A DNA stretch of 64,000 nucleotides from Sphingomonadales bacterium (GCA_004173185.1 SEFZ01000012.1:62001-126000), one strand, 5' to 3'; positions 50,740 to 60,739 are shown, counted from the first letter of the stretch. Notes: generated by a model not told the origin, from the letters alone. A program made the numbers and translations.

Positions 50740-53646
50740 ATGGCGATCTACCACTTCTCGGCAAAGGTCATCTCGCGCGCTGCTGGATCATCGGCGCTGG
50801 CGTCGGCTGCGTATCGCTCCGCGTCGCGGCTGCATGACCAGCGGCTCGACCGGCATCATGATTTCTCCAATAAGGCCAGCGTCATCCACTCCGAGGTGAT
50901 GCTGCCGGATGGCGCGCCCGAGAATCTCTCCGATCGCGAAACGCTCTGGAATGCGGTCGAGGCCGCCGAGCTGCGCAAAGATGCGCAGCTTGCTCGCGAA
51001 ATCGAGTTCGCTATTCCGCGCGAGCTATCCGAGAAACAAGGTATTGCGCTCGCGCGCGATTTCGTCCGCGCCGAGTTTGTCGATCGCGGCATGATCGCCG
51101 ACCTCAACGTCCATTGGGATGTCGGCGCCGACGGTCAGGCCAAGCCGCACGCGCATGTCATGCTAACGCTGCGCGAGGTCGACGAAGACGGGTTCGGGAA
51201 GAAGAATCGCGACTGGAATGGCACTGACCTTTTGGAAAAGTGGCGCGAGCGTTGGGCCGAGCACGCCAACCTGCGCTTGGCCGAACTCGATATCGATGCG
51301 CGGATCGATCACCGATCGCTTGAGGCGCAGGGCATCGAGCTGGAGCCTCAACATAAGATCGGCCCAGCGGCATCGCGCATGGCAGCGCAGGGGCTTGAGT
51401 CCGAGCGTGTGGATGAGCATCGCGAGATCGCACGCTCGAACGGCGCGAAGATCATCGCGGAGCCGCGGCTTGCGCTTGATGCGATCACCCGCACCGAGGC
51501 AACGTTCACGACGCGTGAACTCGCCATGTTCGCGCATCGGCACAGTGAGGGAAAAGAGCAGTTCGAATATGTGATGGCGGCGGTTCGCGCGTCGCCGGAA
51601 TTGGTCGCGCTCGGCAAGGATGGTCGCGGCCAAGACCGCTTCACCAGCCGGGACATGATCGAGACCGAGCAGCGTCTCTCACGCGCGACGCAGGCGCTTG
51701 CCGAGCGCGAGCGGCATCGCGTCAGCGAGCAGGATCGCGGTCACGCAATCGCCAATGCCGAGCGTCGCGGCCTTATGCTTTCCGCCGAGCAGCGCTCGGC
51801 GTTCGAGCATGTCACCGACGCGAAGGATCTCGGCGTTGTGGTTGGCTACGCCGGCACCGGCAAATCCGCGTTGCTCGGCGTCGCGCGCGATGCTTGGGAG
51901 CGCGCCGGCTATCAGGTCCAGGGTCTAGCGCTTTCTGGCATTGCCGCCGAAAATCTGGAAAGCGGTTCGGGTATCGCTTCGCGCACGATCGCCAGCATCG
52001 AACATCAATGGTCACAGGATCGCGAGTTGCTATCGCGCGATCATGTGCTGGTGATCGACGAAGCCGGGATGATTGGTTCGCGCCAGATGGAGCGCGTCAT
52101 TGCCGAGGCGGAAAAGCGCGGGGCCAAGGTCGTGCTGGTCGGCGACCCCGAGCAGCTACAAGCCATCGAGGCTGGCGCCGCATTCCGCTCGATTGCCGAA
52201 CGGCATGGCAGCGTCGAGATTACCGATATCCGTCGCCAGCGCGAAGACTGGCAGCGCGATGCCACGCGGCACCTTGCTACCGGGCGAACCGGCGAGGCGC
52301 TGTACGCGTATGACGAGCATGGCTGCGTCCACGCCGCCGAGACGCGCGAGCAGGCGCGCGCCGATCTTGTCGACCGCTGGGATCGCGATCGTGCTGCCGC
52401 GCCAGGAGCAACGCGGATCATCCTCACCCTTACCAATGACGAGGTGCAGGCGCTCAACCAGGCCGCACGGGAGAGAATGCGCGATGCCGGGCAGTTCGGC
52501 GAGGATGTCACGCTTCGCGCTGAACGCGGATCGCGTACCTTCGCTTCCGGCGACCGCATCATGTTCCTCAAGAACGAGCGGAGCATGGGCGTGAAGAATG
52601 GCTCGCTTGGCATCGTCCAGAGCGTGACCAGCGCCCGAATGGCCGTGATGCTCGATGATGGTCGCGCAGTGGCGTTCGACCTAAAGGATTATGCGCAGAT
52701 CGATCACGGCTACGCGGCGACGATCCACAAGGCGCAGGGCGTCACCGTCGATCGGGCGCATGTGCTCGCAACCCCCGGTCTCGACCGGCATGCGGCCTAT
52801 GTGGCGCTGTCGCGGCACCGGGACAGCGTGGATCTCCATTACGGTCGAGACGACTTTGCAGAGCCATCGAAGCTGGTGCGCGCATTGTCGCGTGATCGTG
52901 CCAAGGACATGGCCTCGGATTACTCGCAGGAATTCTCCGAGCGACGGCAGATCCGACTGTCTGAACCCGTCGTGGAGAAGACAAGGCCAACGCCGACGCG
53001 CGATCCGTTCGCCGGCCTCGACCTACGACCAACCTCGCCCCGGCCGTCGCATAGCATGTTCGAGGGCGTTCAGCACCAGCCATCACAGTCGGTACGCGCG
53101 ACACAGCCGCTCGGCCTGGAAGGCGCAGTGCAGCGGTTCGCGCGCGCTACCGCTGACATCATGCGCTTGCGCAATGACGGCTATACCGAGCTACCGCACC
53201 AGCGAATCGCTTTCGACAAGGCGAGTAAGGCGCTGGACGCCCTGCGACCGGAAGCTTCACGAGACCTCCGCTCGGCGTTCGCACGCGATTCCGGCCTCAT
53301 TAGCGAAGCTTCTCAAGGCCGTGCCACTTCCGCCATCCGTGCGATGGCGCTGGAGGCAGAGCTACGCGCCAGCCCGGAGCGGCGCGCGGATCGGTTCGTC
53401 GATGATTGGCAGAAGTTGGCCCAGCAACATCGCGCGCTTCGCCGCTCCGGCGATGATGTCGGTGCCCGTATGATCGGTCAGCATATGAGTGCGCTGGGCA
53501 AGAGCATGGAGCGGGATGCACAGGCCGAGTCGCTGATCCGAAAGCGGCTTCTTGAACTCGGGATTCAGCCGCGCGAGGGCGCGTCGATATCCCACAGCAT
53601 CCAGGATTGGCTCGGCCTCTCGCGCGGTCGCGGGCTTGGGCGATAG
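50740..53646 (+). CDS. traA: Ti-type conjugative relaxase-helicase TraA (MobQ)
   Basis: This 968-residue two-domain relaxase has an N-terminal MobA/MobL domain: nucleophile region AIYHFSAKVISRAAGSSALASAAYRS (Tyr25) and metal-binding histidines H125, H137 and H139 in NVHWDV and KPHAHVM. The second part is a RecD-like helicase with Walker A GYAGTGKSALLG, Walker B LVIDEAGMIGSRQ, GDPEQLQAIEAGAAF and the late motif IHKAQGVTVDRAHV. It nicks oriT and unwinds the transferred strand. The ATG at 50740 is chosen where the domain starts. The DUF6118 gene follows after nine bases. No coupling protein gene is in the window. Confidence 0.95.
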   Translation: MAIYHFSAKVISRAAGSSALASAAYRSASRLHDQRLDRHHDFSNKASVIHSEVMLPDGAPENLSDRETLWNAVEAAELRKDAQLAREIEFAIPRELSEKQGIALARDFVRAEFVDRGMIADLNVHWDVGADGQAKPHAHVMLTLREVDEDGFGKKNRDWNGTDLLEKWRERWAEHANLRLAELDIDARIDHRSLEAQGIELEPQHKIGPAASRMAAQGLESERVDEHREIARSNGAKIIAEPRLALDAITRTEATFTTRELAMFAHRHSEGKEQFEYVMAAVRASPELVALGKDGRGQDRFTSRDMIETEQRLSRATQALAERERHRVSEQDRGHAIANAERRGLMLSAEQRSAFEHVTDAKDLGVVVGYAGTGKSALLGVARDAWERAGYQVQGLALSGIAAENLESGSGIASRTIASIEHQWSQDRELLSRDHVLVIDEAGMIGSRQMERVIAEAEKRGAKVVLVGDPEQLQAIEAGAAFRSIAERHGSVEITDIRRQREDWQRDATRHLATGRTGEALYAYDEHGCVHAAETREQARADLVDRWDRDRAAAPGATRIILTLTNDEVQALNQAARERMRDAGQFGEDVTLRAERGSRTFASGDRIMFLKNERSMGVKNGSLGIVQSVTSARMAVMLDDGRAVAFDLKDYAQIDHGYAATIHKAQGVTVDRAHVLATPGLDRHAAYVALSRHRDSVDLHYGRDDFAEPSKLVRALSRDRAKDMASDYSQEFSERRQIRLSEPVVEKTRPTPTRDPFAGLDLRPTSPRPSHSMFEGVQHQPSQSVRATQPLGLEGAVQRFARATADIMRLRNDGYTELPHQRIAFDKASKALDALRPEASRDLRSAFARDSGLISEASQGRATSAIRAMALEAELRASPERRADRFVDDWQKLAQQHRALRRSGDDVGARMIGQHMSALGKSMERDAQAESLIRKRLLELGIQPREGASISHSIQDWLGLSRGRGLGR

Positions 53647-53655
53647 ACCCGCCAT

Positions 53656-54276
53656 ATGGACCAGGATAGCACCCGCGAAGTCGGCAGCAGCTTGGCAGCG
53701 CATGCCTTTGGCGAACTCCGCGCCGAGGTCAGCCTGCTCCGCCGAGCCGTGGAACGGCTGACGGACGAGCGGATCGCGCAGCCCGATTATGCGCCGAGCC
53801 TGGAGGAAATCTCTAAGCGGATGGAGAAGGTTGCGGCTTGGGCCGGGCGTATCGCTCAACATCCAGCAATGCAGCTAACCCCGGAGTCAATTGGCCGGGA
53901 AATTGCTGCCGCCGCAGCAACAAGCCGAGAGCAGGATCGGCAGATGCTACAGCAAGCTGCTGGCGGGATGGATGCTACTGCTGGCCGCATAGATGCGGCG
54001 CTTGCGCGGGCACGATCGGCTGCCGAGCAGGATCGCGAGCTGCTCCGCAACCGTATCGCATTTGCCGTTGCCGGAATGGTGTTGTAGGCAATTCTGCCGG
54101 GGGTTGTCGCAAGGTCCCTTCCCGCGAGTTGGGCCGTACCGGAGAGAATGGCCGCCCGCACGGTTGGAAAAGACATGTGGCGCGCTGGTGAGCAGATGAT
54201 GGCCAACGCCGATCCCGAACGCTGGGAGCGGATCGTCGATCGCGAGCGACCAGAAGCTAAGTCGCGGGGAATGTAG
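53656..54276 (+). pseudogene. DUF6118 family gene interrupted by in-frame TAG
   Basis: The frame begins MDQDSTREVGSSLAAHAF, then LRAEVSLLRRAVERL and a long helical region. At the membrane segment it reads AFAVAGMVL and meets TAG at 54085-54087. It continues in the same frame with AILPGVVARSLPASW, PERMAARTVG and ERWERIVDRERPEA, ending at 54276. A Trp (TGG) is expected at that place in DUF6118 proteins, so one G-to-A change explains it. The full length would be 206 residues. It is usual directly downstream of traA, and the role is unknown. Confidence 0.8.
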
Positions 54277-54694
54277 CAACCGCTTTGCGCCCCAATCTCG
54301 GTCATTCAGCCCGCCGATGCACAATGCTAAAAGCTGCCGTTCGCTAGCAATAATATTTCGAGTTCGCCGAGTGGATCGCTGGTCACGCGGTTTGTGGTGG
54401 TGATCGGTTGCGAACTGCGCGCTCGACCTGGACCTCGATGCCATGGTCGACCGCATTTATGTAAAGCGGCTGAGACAACGCGTGTGTGACCGGGCTGCGT
54501 CAATCCCGACCGAACAAGAAGAACAGATTGACCCGCTTGACCAGGCAGGCAAGCTAGAGGATGTTGCGCTTGGCCGTCCCGCCAGACCTTCCACCGGGTT
54601 AAAGCGGACCTTTTGCCTAGCTTGAATGGATCGACTCCTTTGCGTGGTCGATGCGTAATCGGTGGACATCGACCTTCGGCAAGGACGATCGATC
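54277..54694. other. Gap without a supported gene
   Basis: About 420 bases lie between the broken DUF6118 gene and the next gene. GC is more mixed here, with an AT-rich patch near 54345. Short open frames exist on both strands but none has a good start with family resemblance. It may hold a promoter for the 54695 gene or a remnant. Confidence 0.5.
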
Positions 54695-55498
54695 ATGGCA
54701 GCTATTCCACTCACCGAATCCGCAGTGCGCACGCTCAAGCGCGGCGTGGTCAGCCGGTTCCCCGGCGACAAATCCTCGCATCTCTCCGAAGCGCTCGCGG
54801 CGGCACTTCGCTTCAACACCAACATGGCGCTGGTCGATGTGATGCGCCGATCCAATCCCGAAGACCCCGAAATCCTTCTGCTCGACGAGGGCCGTTTTCT
54901 CGACCGGCTACGGACAGTTGCCGGGCGGGAACTCACCTCGGCCGACCGGTCACTGATCTTCGACAACCTGCGCTTCGCTGAGCAGGACCAGGTGATCCGC
55001 ACTCGCTCGATCGGCTTCACAAAGGTTCGCTATGCGAGGTCGAAGCGGCGTATGGCGTGGCGCAACCTGATGATCCACGCGATCAACGCAGGCATCGAAC
55101 AGCGGCTGTTCACGGTCCGGCCGGGCGACAATCGCTGGCCCGGTGCCCGCAAGGATCGCTTCGATGAGAATGTTCCGGCGACTTTCCGGTTCCAGATGGA
55201 AGGCATGCCCGTGGTCGCCTCGGTCCATGACGCGGGCTATGACGAGCTCAGCATTCATGTCGCTGCCTGGCCGACCAAGGATGCGGAATATTGGGTCCCT
55301 GCGGTTAATGCTGGCCGGCTCGCTGGCGAGGCCTTCGCCATGGGCTGGCTCGAGCGCCGCGACGGTGCCTGGCTCCAGGTGGCGCGCGACAGTCGGCTGA
55401 CCAACAGCTTCAGGTGTAAGAACACACATCTCGACCTGTTGGCGGGGCTGGAAGTCGCGCCGCTTGGCTATGCCGACCGGGGCAGCTTCAAGCTGTGA
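54695..55498 (+). CDS. Hypothetical protein, first of a coupled pair
   Basis: This 267-residue soluble protein has no recognised family. Visible features are an arginine/lysine-rich segment (KVRYARSKRRMAWR) about residues 115-130 and a strand/turn region FRFQMEGMPVVASVHDAG. Tryptophan-containing repeats (AAWPTKDAEYWVPAV, AMGWLERRDGAWLQ) come later. The ATG at 54695 has AAGGA nine bases upstream. The stop overlaps the GTG start of the TIGR02391-like gene, so the two are translated together. The pair is followed by a DUF6615 nuclease-like gene, which suggests a defence context. Confidence 0.6.
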   Translation: MAAIPLTESAVRTLKRGVVSRFPGDKSSHLSEALAAALRFNTNMALVDVMRRSNPEDPEILLLDEGRFLDRLRTVAGRELTSADRSLIFDNLRFAEQDQVIRTRSIGFTKVRYARSKRRMAWRNLMIHAINAGIEQRLFTVRPGDNRWPGARKDRFDENVPATFRFQMEGMPVVASVHDAGYDELSIHVAAWPTKDAEYWVPAVNAGRLAGEAFAMGWLERRDGAWLQVARDSRLTNSFRCKNTHLDLLAGLEVAPLGYADRGSFKL

Positions 55499-56400
55499 GT
55501 GCCGAGGCCGCACCACATCCTGAGATGGATCCGGAGAGCTGCTGGACCTACCTCGAATATCATGGCTCATCGGGAACGCAGGATTGTGTCGAGGCGGTCG
55601 AGCGGCTGCTCCAGAGCGACCGAGCGCTAGCCTCAGCCACGATACTGACCAATCCCAAGAAGGATATTTCCGACCACGCGTTTTTCCTGACCGACACGCG
55701 GGGGGACGAGATCGTCATCAAGAACGGGTTCGCTTCCGGTTATGGCGGCGGCGGACCCAAAGGCCTTTCGGCGACGATCCGGCTGCTCGACTGGCACGGC
55801 GTGATGCTGGACGAGATCGAGATCGAGCATGCTTTGATGGACCGGCTGAGCGCTTCGGCGCTGACGCTCGCCGATGTAGAAAGCATCCGCAATGCTCGGC
55901 CAGTACGGCCCCATCGCTATTGGGACTATGTGTTCGAGCAGGATGACCGGCCGGCGCACGAGGGAAATCCCTGGCGGCACCGCGATCCGGTCATTCCGTT
56001 CACACTGCTCGACGAGCGGCTGGCACCCAGTGTTCGCAGATTCTGGGACGACCCAGATGGCGTGCTGATGAAAGGCCACCGTGCGTTGGAGCAGGCGGTG
56101 CGTGTCAAGGCCGGCATTTCGAAGGAGGAGGCGACGGGCGGTCCCGCTGCAGTCTATCGCCAGGCATTCAACGGTTCGCCTCCGCGCCTCAGCTGGCCCG
56201 ACGTTACGTCATCGGAACATGCGGGACGAGTGAACCTGTTCATGGGCGTGTTGTCGGCCTACCGCCACGTCCGTGCGCATCGTGACGAAAAAGCGCATCG
56301 TGACGCGCTTCTGAGCGAACTTTTTCTTCTCAACCACCTGTTCCGGCTGGAAGCGGAAGCCGGACTAACGACAGAGACGGGCGCGAACGCGCAAACCTAG
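55495..56400 (+). CDS. TIGR02391 (Ymh)-like protein, coupled to unknown gene
   Basis: This is a 301-residue protein. The C-terminal part (about 190-285) matches the TIGR02391/Ymh domain: GHRALEQAVRVKAGI, AAVYRQAFNGSPPRL, VNLFMGVLSAYRHVRAHRDE and LSELFLLNHLFRLE. That domain is common in mobile islands and defence neighbourhoods, and is related to HEPN-like helical folds. The N-terminal half has strand-like segments (ASATILTNPKKDISDHAFFL) and a GYGGGGPKGLSATIRL glycine-rich patch. It starts with GTG, overlapping the upstream stop by four bases. The function is unknown. Confidence 0.7.
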   Translation: MSAEAAPHPEMDPESCWTYLEYHGSSGTQDCVEAVERLLQSDRALASATILTNPKKDISDHAFFLTDTRGDEIVIKNGFASGYGGGGPKGLSATIRLLDWHGVMLDEIEIEHALMDRLSASALTLADVESIRNARPVRPHRYWDYVFEQDDRPAHEGNPWRHRDPVIPFTLLDERLAPSVRRFWDDPDGVLMKGHRALEQAVRVKAGISKEEATGGPAAVYRQAFNGSPPRLSWPDVTSSEHAGRVNLFMGVLSAYRHVRAHRDEKAHRDALLSELFLLNHLFRLEAEAGLTTETGANAQT

Positions 56401-56626
56401 TGCAGGGTATTCGTGCAGGTAACGCGCACGGAGCGGTGAACGCGCTTTGTCGAGACGCTGGCCCGGCGAATGGAAGTCGGGCCTGCCTCAAGAATGAAAT
56501 CTCCGAGAATTTCGAGCCGCCGGGTGCTCGCGGCGTAGGCTGATCCCGGCTCAATCCCAGTTTGCATCCGGGCGGTAGATGGTGTCCGCTGCGCGAGCAG
56601 CCAGCGTCTGCGGAAAGGGGGATGGA

Positions 56627-57541
56627 TTGCCGATCGCACCAGTCTTCACATCGCCGTGCGATCTCGCCTCGCGTCTGCCGGCGATGATCGCCGAGTTTCT
56701 CGATATTGAGCAACATCTTAAGCGGCGCTTTCGCGAGGACAGTATCACCGACATCCTCATCGCCTCGCTGCTGTCGCTGCCTGGCAACGATGTCGTGGTG
56801 CAAACACCGTCTGAGGCTAAGACCGGCGGTGATTTCGATCTGGTCATCGTCGATCCCGGGAGTGAGGACGCCATCCAATTCCGCGTTCAGGCAAAGCGAC
56901 TGACGCCCCATGCAAATGACTGGACGACTGGGTCCTATGTCGAGCTCTCGCATCCGCACAACAGCGGAGTCCAATCGCGACTTCTGGTGAGCGGTATAGG
57001 CCGGGAATCCATTCCAACTATTCCCCTCTACGCCTTCTACAACCCGGCGCATGTCTGCGTTGCCTCGGGTGAAACAGTAACAGGCATCGAGCTGGCGAGT
57101 GGCTGGGAAATTCGGGAGCGCGTGAAGGCAATGGTCAAGATCAAGCCCAAGCGTCTGCCCTACAAGCGCATAGGGTCGCTGCAGCCGCTCTTCTTTCCAC
57201 TGTCGACGATCCTCTGCCCACCGCGACCGGTCGGCGGCCCAGTAATCCCGTTGCCGACCGAAGCCCGCAACGCGGTCGAGGCGGCCATCGAGACGCGCAG
57301 CTCGCTAGCGGGCTTCGGCCAGACGCTGCGCATATCAGCGCCGCCCGAAGTTCCAGTTCTAGCGGGGCCGGATAGTGGCGGGCGCCGGCGGTCCGACGCG
57401 GTGCCGCGCGATCTGCGCGCGCGGCAGATTCCGGCGATCATCCGGACGGCGATCGAGCGGCGCCGCGAACGGATCGTGCCGGCTCGCGTCAAGCGTCCGC
57501 GAGTGGTCCTCATCGCCGAAGGCAATTCGGCTGAAACTTAG
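56627..57541 (+). CDS. DUF6615 nuclease-like protein
   Basis: This is a protein of about 304 residues. The central part fits a PD-(D/E)XK-type DUF6615 domain: EAKTGGDFDLVI, then FRVQAKRL, so catalytic D and Q-x-K residues are in place. It continues with a YVELSHPHNSGVQ segment and IPLYAFYNP. The C-terminal 70 residues are Arg-rich. The start is uncertain: TTG at 56627 has AAGGGGG six bases upstream, ATG at 56579 adds 16 residues, and ATG at 56684 is also possible. It may be a DNA-degrading defence protein acting with the two genes before it, which end about 225 bases upstream. Confidence 0.7.
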   Translation: MPIAPVFTSPCDLASRLPAMIAEFLDIEQHLKRRFREDSITDILIASLLSLPGNDVVVQTPSEAKTGGDFDLVIVDPGSEDAIQFRVQAKRLTPHANDWTTGSYVELSHPHNSGVQSRLLVSGIGRESIPTIPLYAFYNPAHVCVASGETVTGIELASGWEIRERVKAMVKIKPKRLPYKRIGSLQPLFFPLSTILCPPRPVGGPVIPLPTEARNAVEAAIETRSSLAGFGQTLRISAPPEVPVLAGPDSGGRRRSDAVPRDLRARQIPAIIRTAIERRRERIVPARVKRPRVVLIAEGNSAET

Positions 57542-57899
57542 TTTCGCAACGCCAGACCGGTGTTGGAACTGGGCCGCTCCGCAGTGTAGGCTGCCTGATT
57601 GTCGACATCCTCATCCGTAACCCGCCGGTCTGCTCACGGCCCATGAGCTACTGTCGACTATCGATGCAATCTGCCGGTCTGGAATGCGTCCTAATGTCGG
57701 CCATTCCCGAGCAGACCGCAGACACCCATAAGGGTCGGTCCGCATTGCAACGACATCTCGCGCCAGACGGCGACTGGCGGGTGGAATGCGGTCAGTCTCA
57801 CAGCGCCTCCGGCATACGAGAGAACGCAATAAGAACGAATTGCCTTCCTGGGCGGAATCTGTAGCTTCCGCTACGCGTGGTTTGATGGGGGGAAGAAAT

Positions 57900-58892
57900 T
57901 TGCAGTTGTCAGAAGAAGAGATCGAAAATCTCTCGATCGATAAGTTCATCTTTCATGTCGTTCATCATCGTAACGATGAGCCAATATTGCTCGATGAGAC
58001 GCCCATCGGAGATTTCGAGGATTTCTTCCTCGAAAGAGCGATGGAGACGTTGCGCGGAAACCGGTTCACCTTCGCCGACGGTTCCATAACTAGGACCCTG
58101 CTGAAGCAAGTTTTAGACGACGAAAGCCAGTTTGTGCCGGTGTCAAAGACGCTCGCACAGACGTTCCACGCTGGCAGGGATAAGCGCATCAAGGCAGGCG
58201 TGATGATCTTGATGACGCTGGTCACCGGACAGCGCAAGCTATTGTCCGTTCTAAAATACGACCATGAAGAGGCCGTCACGTACGACATTACCGACGATGC
58301 AAAGGCGATTCTGAAAGCAATCGCGAATTCATTTACGAAGTCTGCCGACGCGTTGCAAAAGTCTGCCTTGATCGAGATTGTCGATGGCGCTGACGATGGC
58401 AACATTGTTGTTGTAGACAAAACCGTTCGTCATGAGATCACCGATTTCTTCCGTGGATTTCTTGCGTGCAAGCGCCTCTTTGATGACAAGCAGATGACCC
58501 AAGCCGTCGAGACGCTGGTCGTTGAGGTGGTAAAAAAGCATCAGAACGACCTGCCGAACGATATCACGCAGAATGTGCGCGGTCGGTACTACGAAGCGGT
58601 TCAGAAGCGCGATAAGTTCGATGCAACAGAGTTCTTCGCCGAATTTTTCGGCGCACATGGTAGCGCTGCTGTGCGCGCCAGCTTCAACAAAGGCTTGGCA
58701 AAAAAGGGCATGGAGGGCGAAGTCTTCAGCTTCGACAAAAGTGCAGTGAAAAAGCAGCGTCCACAGAAGTATAAGACTGCTGAAGGTGTAAAGATCGACG
58801 TTCCGGAGCAAGCTTCGGATACCGTGAAAACGACGACGACGGCAGCGGGCACCGTCGTCACCATTACGACCAGCCGATTGACGAATCTATGA
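57900..58892 (+). CDS. NdpA/YejK-like nucleoid-associated protein, first of a pair
   Basis: This protein of about 330 residues resembles the 37-kDa nucleoid-associated protein family (NdpA/YejK): IDKFIFHVVHH, LAQTFHAGRDKRIKAGVMIL, LLSVLKYDHEEAVTYDI and the helix KSADALQKSALIEI are in the family order. The start is unsure: TTG at 57900 follows GGGGGAAG; ATG at 57885 or 57786 would give longer forms. By eye the region has clearly lower GC than its neighbours, a sign of separate origin. It overlaps the membrane protein gene by four bases. NdpA proteins bind DNA; the pair may be a defence system. Confidence 0.75.
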   Translation: MQLSEEEIENLSIDKFIFHVVHHRNDEPILLDETPIGDFEDFFLERAMETLRGNRFTFADGSITRTLLKQVLDDESQFVPVSKTLAQTFHAGRDKRIKAGVMILMTLVTGQRKLLSVLKYDHEEAVTYDITDDAKAILKAIANSFTKSADALQKSALIEIVDGADDGNIVVVDKTVRHEITDFFRGFLACKRLFDDKQMTQAVETLVVEVVKKHQNDLPNDITQNVRGRYYEAVQKRDKFDATEFFAEFFGAHGSAAVRASFNKGLAKKGMEGEVFSFDKSAVKKQRPQKYKTAEGVKIDVPEQASDTVKTTTTAAGTVVTITTSRLTNL

Positions 58893-60244
58893 CGCTCGAT
58901 GAGATGATCGAACTCGGCGCCCTGTTTCAGCGAATGGCAGCGTCGGAAGGTGCGACCTTTGCCGAGACGACGTCGGTCTGCCGAGTCGATCAAATCTCTA
59001 AAATTGCCGCTACGGACTTTAAACGGATCTCTGAATTGGCCTCGGCGCTGGCCCGGGCCAAGCGAGGAAAGCTGGCCGTGTTCGGGAATATCAGCGGGGA
59101 AGTTGACCTCGCAAAGGGGGACGTGTCGAGCATAGAGGGCGAAGCTGTCGCCGTTCGTTTGACTAAGAATGGCAAAGCGGAGTCCGCCTACTTTGTCACT
59201 AGAAGAGGCTTCGAGACCGCCCTCAGCGATGCAGAGTTCATGTGTGGCGCTCGCAAAATCTGGATTGCCGAAGACTTTTTGCCCTTTTCCACGAGATCAT
59301 GCGTCTATTCGCCGTGGGGGATCGCGGTCGAACACCAGCACCTCGATGACACCTTCGATAGCCCACGGCGGTTGGTTCGGGATCAGAGCTATCTCCTCGC
59401 TCCAACCGACATCAGACCTTGGTACCTTATGACTCCAGGTAACCGGACTTGCGGTGTTTTTGCTGCTTGGAAAGAAGCTGCTGTCACGAACCTGATCTTT
59501 TGCCTGCCAAGCGAAATTCGAGCCTCTGGTGAAGCCGGACAGGTCGTGCTGAGGGGCGCCAGGTCTGCCTTTGCCGATGTTGATCTCAGCAAGCCGAAAT
59601 TTCAGCTTTTTGACGTTGTCACGGACGCGGTCCGGTGGGTCTACGATCAACGGCGTGATACCGAGACGAAGTTCCACCTGCTCAACAATCATTTGGCATT
59701 GTACTGGCCGGGCAAGGCCAAGTGGCCCATGGGTCTTGCAAGCGTGCTGGACCACGCGTTGGCCAGTGCCCGAGAGGCTTTTGCTTTCCACCTCCAGGAC
59801 GACAGCAAGGAAGCAATCAAATCCCTCGGCGATCTCCGGAAGGCCCTGCAGGAAGAGGTTGCGCGATCGCAGACAGCCACGCGCGATCTTTTGTCTGCTC
59901 TTTGGCGAGATGCAGCGATAGCGGGTGCGGCGTTTGCTCTGCGTTCGGCTACAACGAATCCTTCTGCAGTGAACATTGCCTCGTTGGGCGCAGCAGTTCT
60001 GCTGTTTGCGAGCTTGCTGACGACGGTGCTTTCTAATTGGCGATTCGACGTCCTCGCTAAGCAAGTTCGAGCCCAATGGCGGCAGCGCCTTTACGCTTTC
60101 ATGTCCGAGGAGCAGTGGACTGAGCTGGTTACCCGACCAGTCTCTCGAGCTCGATGGGTTTATCGAGTTTCAATTGTCCCGGTGTTCGCAGTCTACGCTC
60201 TGCTGATTGGTGCACTCCTGTGGGTGGTGTGTACGCCGAAGTGA
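58889..60244 (+). CDS. Membrane protein coupled to NdpA-like protein
   Basis: This 451-residue protein has a soluble N-terminal region of about 300 residues without a known family. A coiled-coil-like helix follows (KSLGDLRKALQEEVARSQTATRDLL), then hydrophobic segments (NIASLGAAVLLFASLLTTVL and VSIVPVFAVYALLIGALLWVV), with a further weak one between. The ATG at 58889 overlaps the NdpA-like stop (ATGA), so translation is coupled. A DNA-binding sensor coupled to a membrane protein is a plan seen in abortive defence systems, but no named one matches. GC is low, as in its partner. Confidence 0.7.
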   Translation: MTLDEMIELGALFQRMAASEGATFAETTSVCRVDQISKIAATDFKRISELASALARAKRGKLAVFGNISGEVDLAKGDVSSIEGEAVAVRLTKNGKAESAYFVTRRGFETALSDAEFMCGARKIWIAEDFLPFSTRSCVYSPWGIAVEHQHLDDTFDSPRRLVRDQSYLLAPTDIRPWYLMTPGNRTCGVFAAWKEAAVTNLIFCLPSEIRASGEAGQVVLRGARSAFADVDLSKPKFQLFDVVTDAVRWVYDQRRDTETKFHLLNNHLALYWPGKAKWPMGLASVLDHALASAREAFAFHLQDDSKEAIKSLGDLRKALQEEVARSQTATRDLLSALWRDAAIAGAAFALRSATTNPSAVNIASLGAAVLLFASLLTTVLSNWRFDVLAKQVRAQWRQRLYAFMSEEQWTELVTRPVSRARWVYRVSIVPVFAVYALLIGALLWVVCTPK

Positions 60245-60739
60245 GGCGGTAGCGGGTCCTATCCTCGCTCGCTGTCAGACGCTTGGCGGCCGATTGGCGA
60301 GTTATGGCATCGGCTTACAACCGGTCCGATCTCACCGTCTTCGCATTTGTCTACAGCGTTGCCTTCATGCTCCGGTCGGGAACGTCCGCTTCGCACCGAT
60401 ATCAGACTGAGCCTACGCTGGCCTCCAATGACGGCAACGGGGTCGGAAGCCGACCCACGCATTGGCTCGAACGAACGGCAGCTTTGCTCTTTCCAGCCGC
60501 CTTAACCAGACAGGCAGGAGACGGCCCAAATCCAGACGTTGGGGCCGGAGCCCCTGAAATGACTGCTACTGGGCCGGTTGCGGACTGGCAGGTTTCGGGC
60601 GCCGCCTTTCAAAAGCTGCCGTAGCCGTTCGGTGCTGATGCACGGCAGCCACCGACCAAGAATCGGTCTTCCAATGCTTCTCCGTTGAACGTCCGGTCCT
60701 GCCAGGGCGGGCCATTCGCAGGCTGAGAGCTGCCCGCAG
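60245..60739. other. Gap without a supported gene
   Basis: About 500 bases lie between convergent genes. One open frame (60283-60624, plus) has weak amino-acid quality and no ribosome site. The translation of other frames is Arg/Ser-rich. It probably holds terminators or a remnant. Confidence 0.5.

Noticed and set aside
60283..60624. Open frame of 113 codons on the plus strand
   Set aside because: There is no ribosome binding site and no family likeness; the sequence looks like intergenic DNA.
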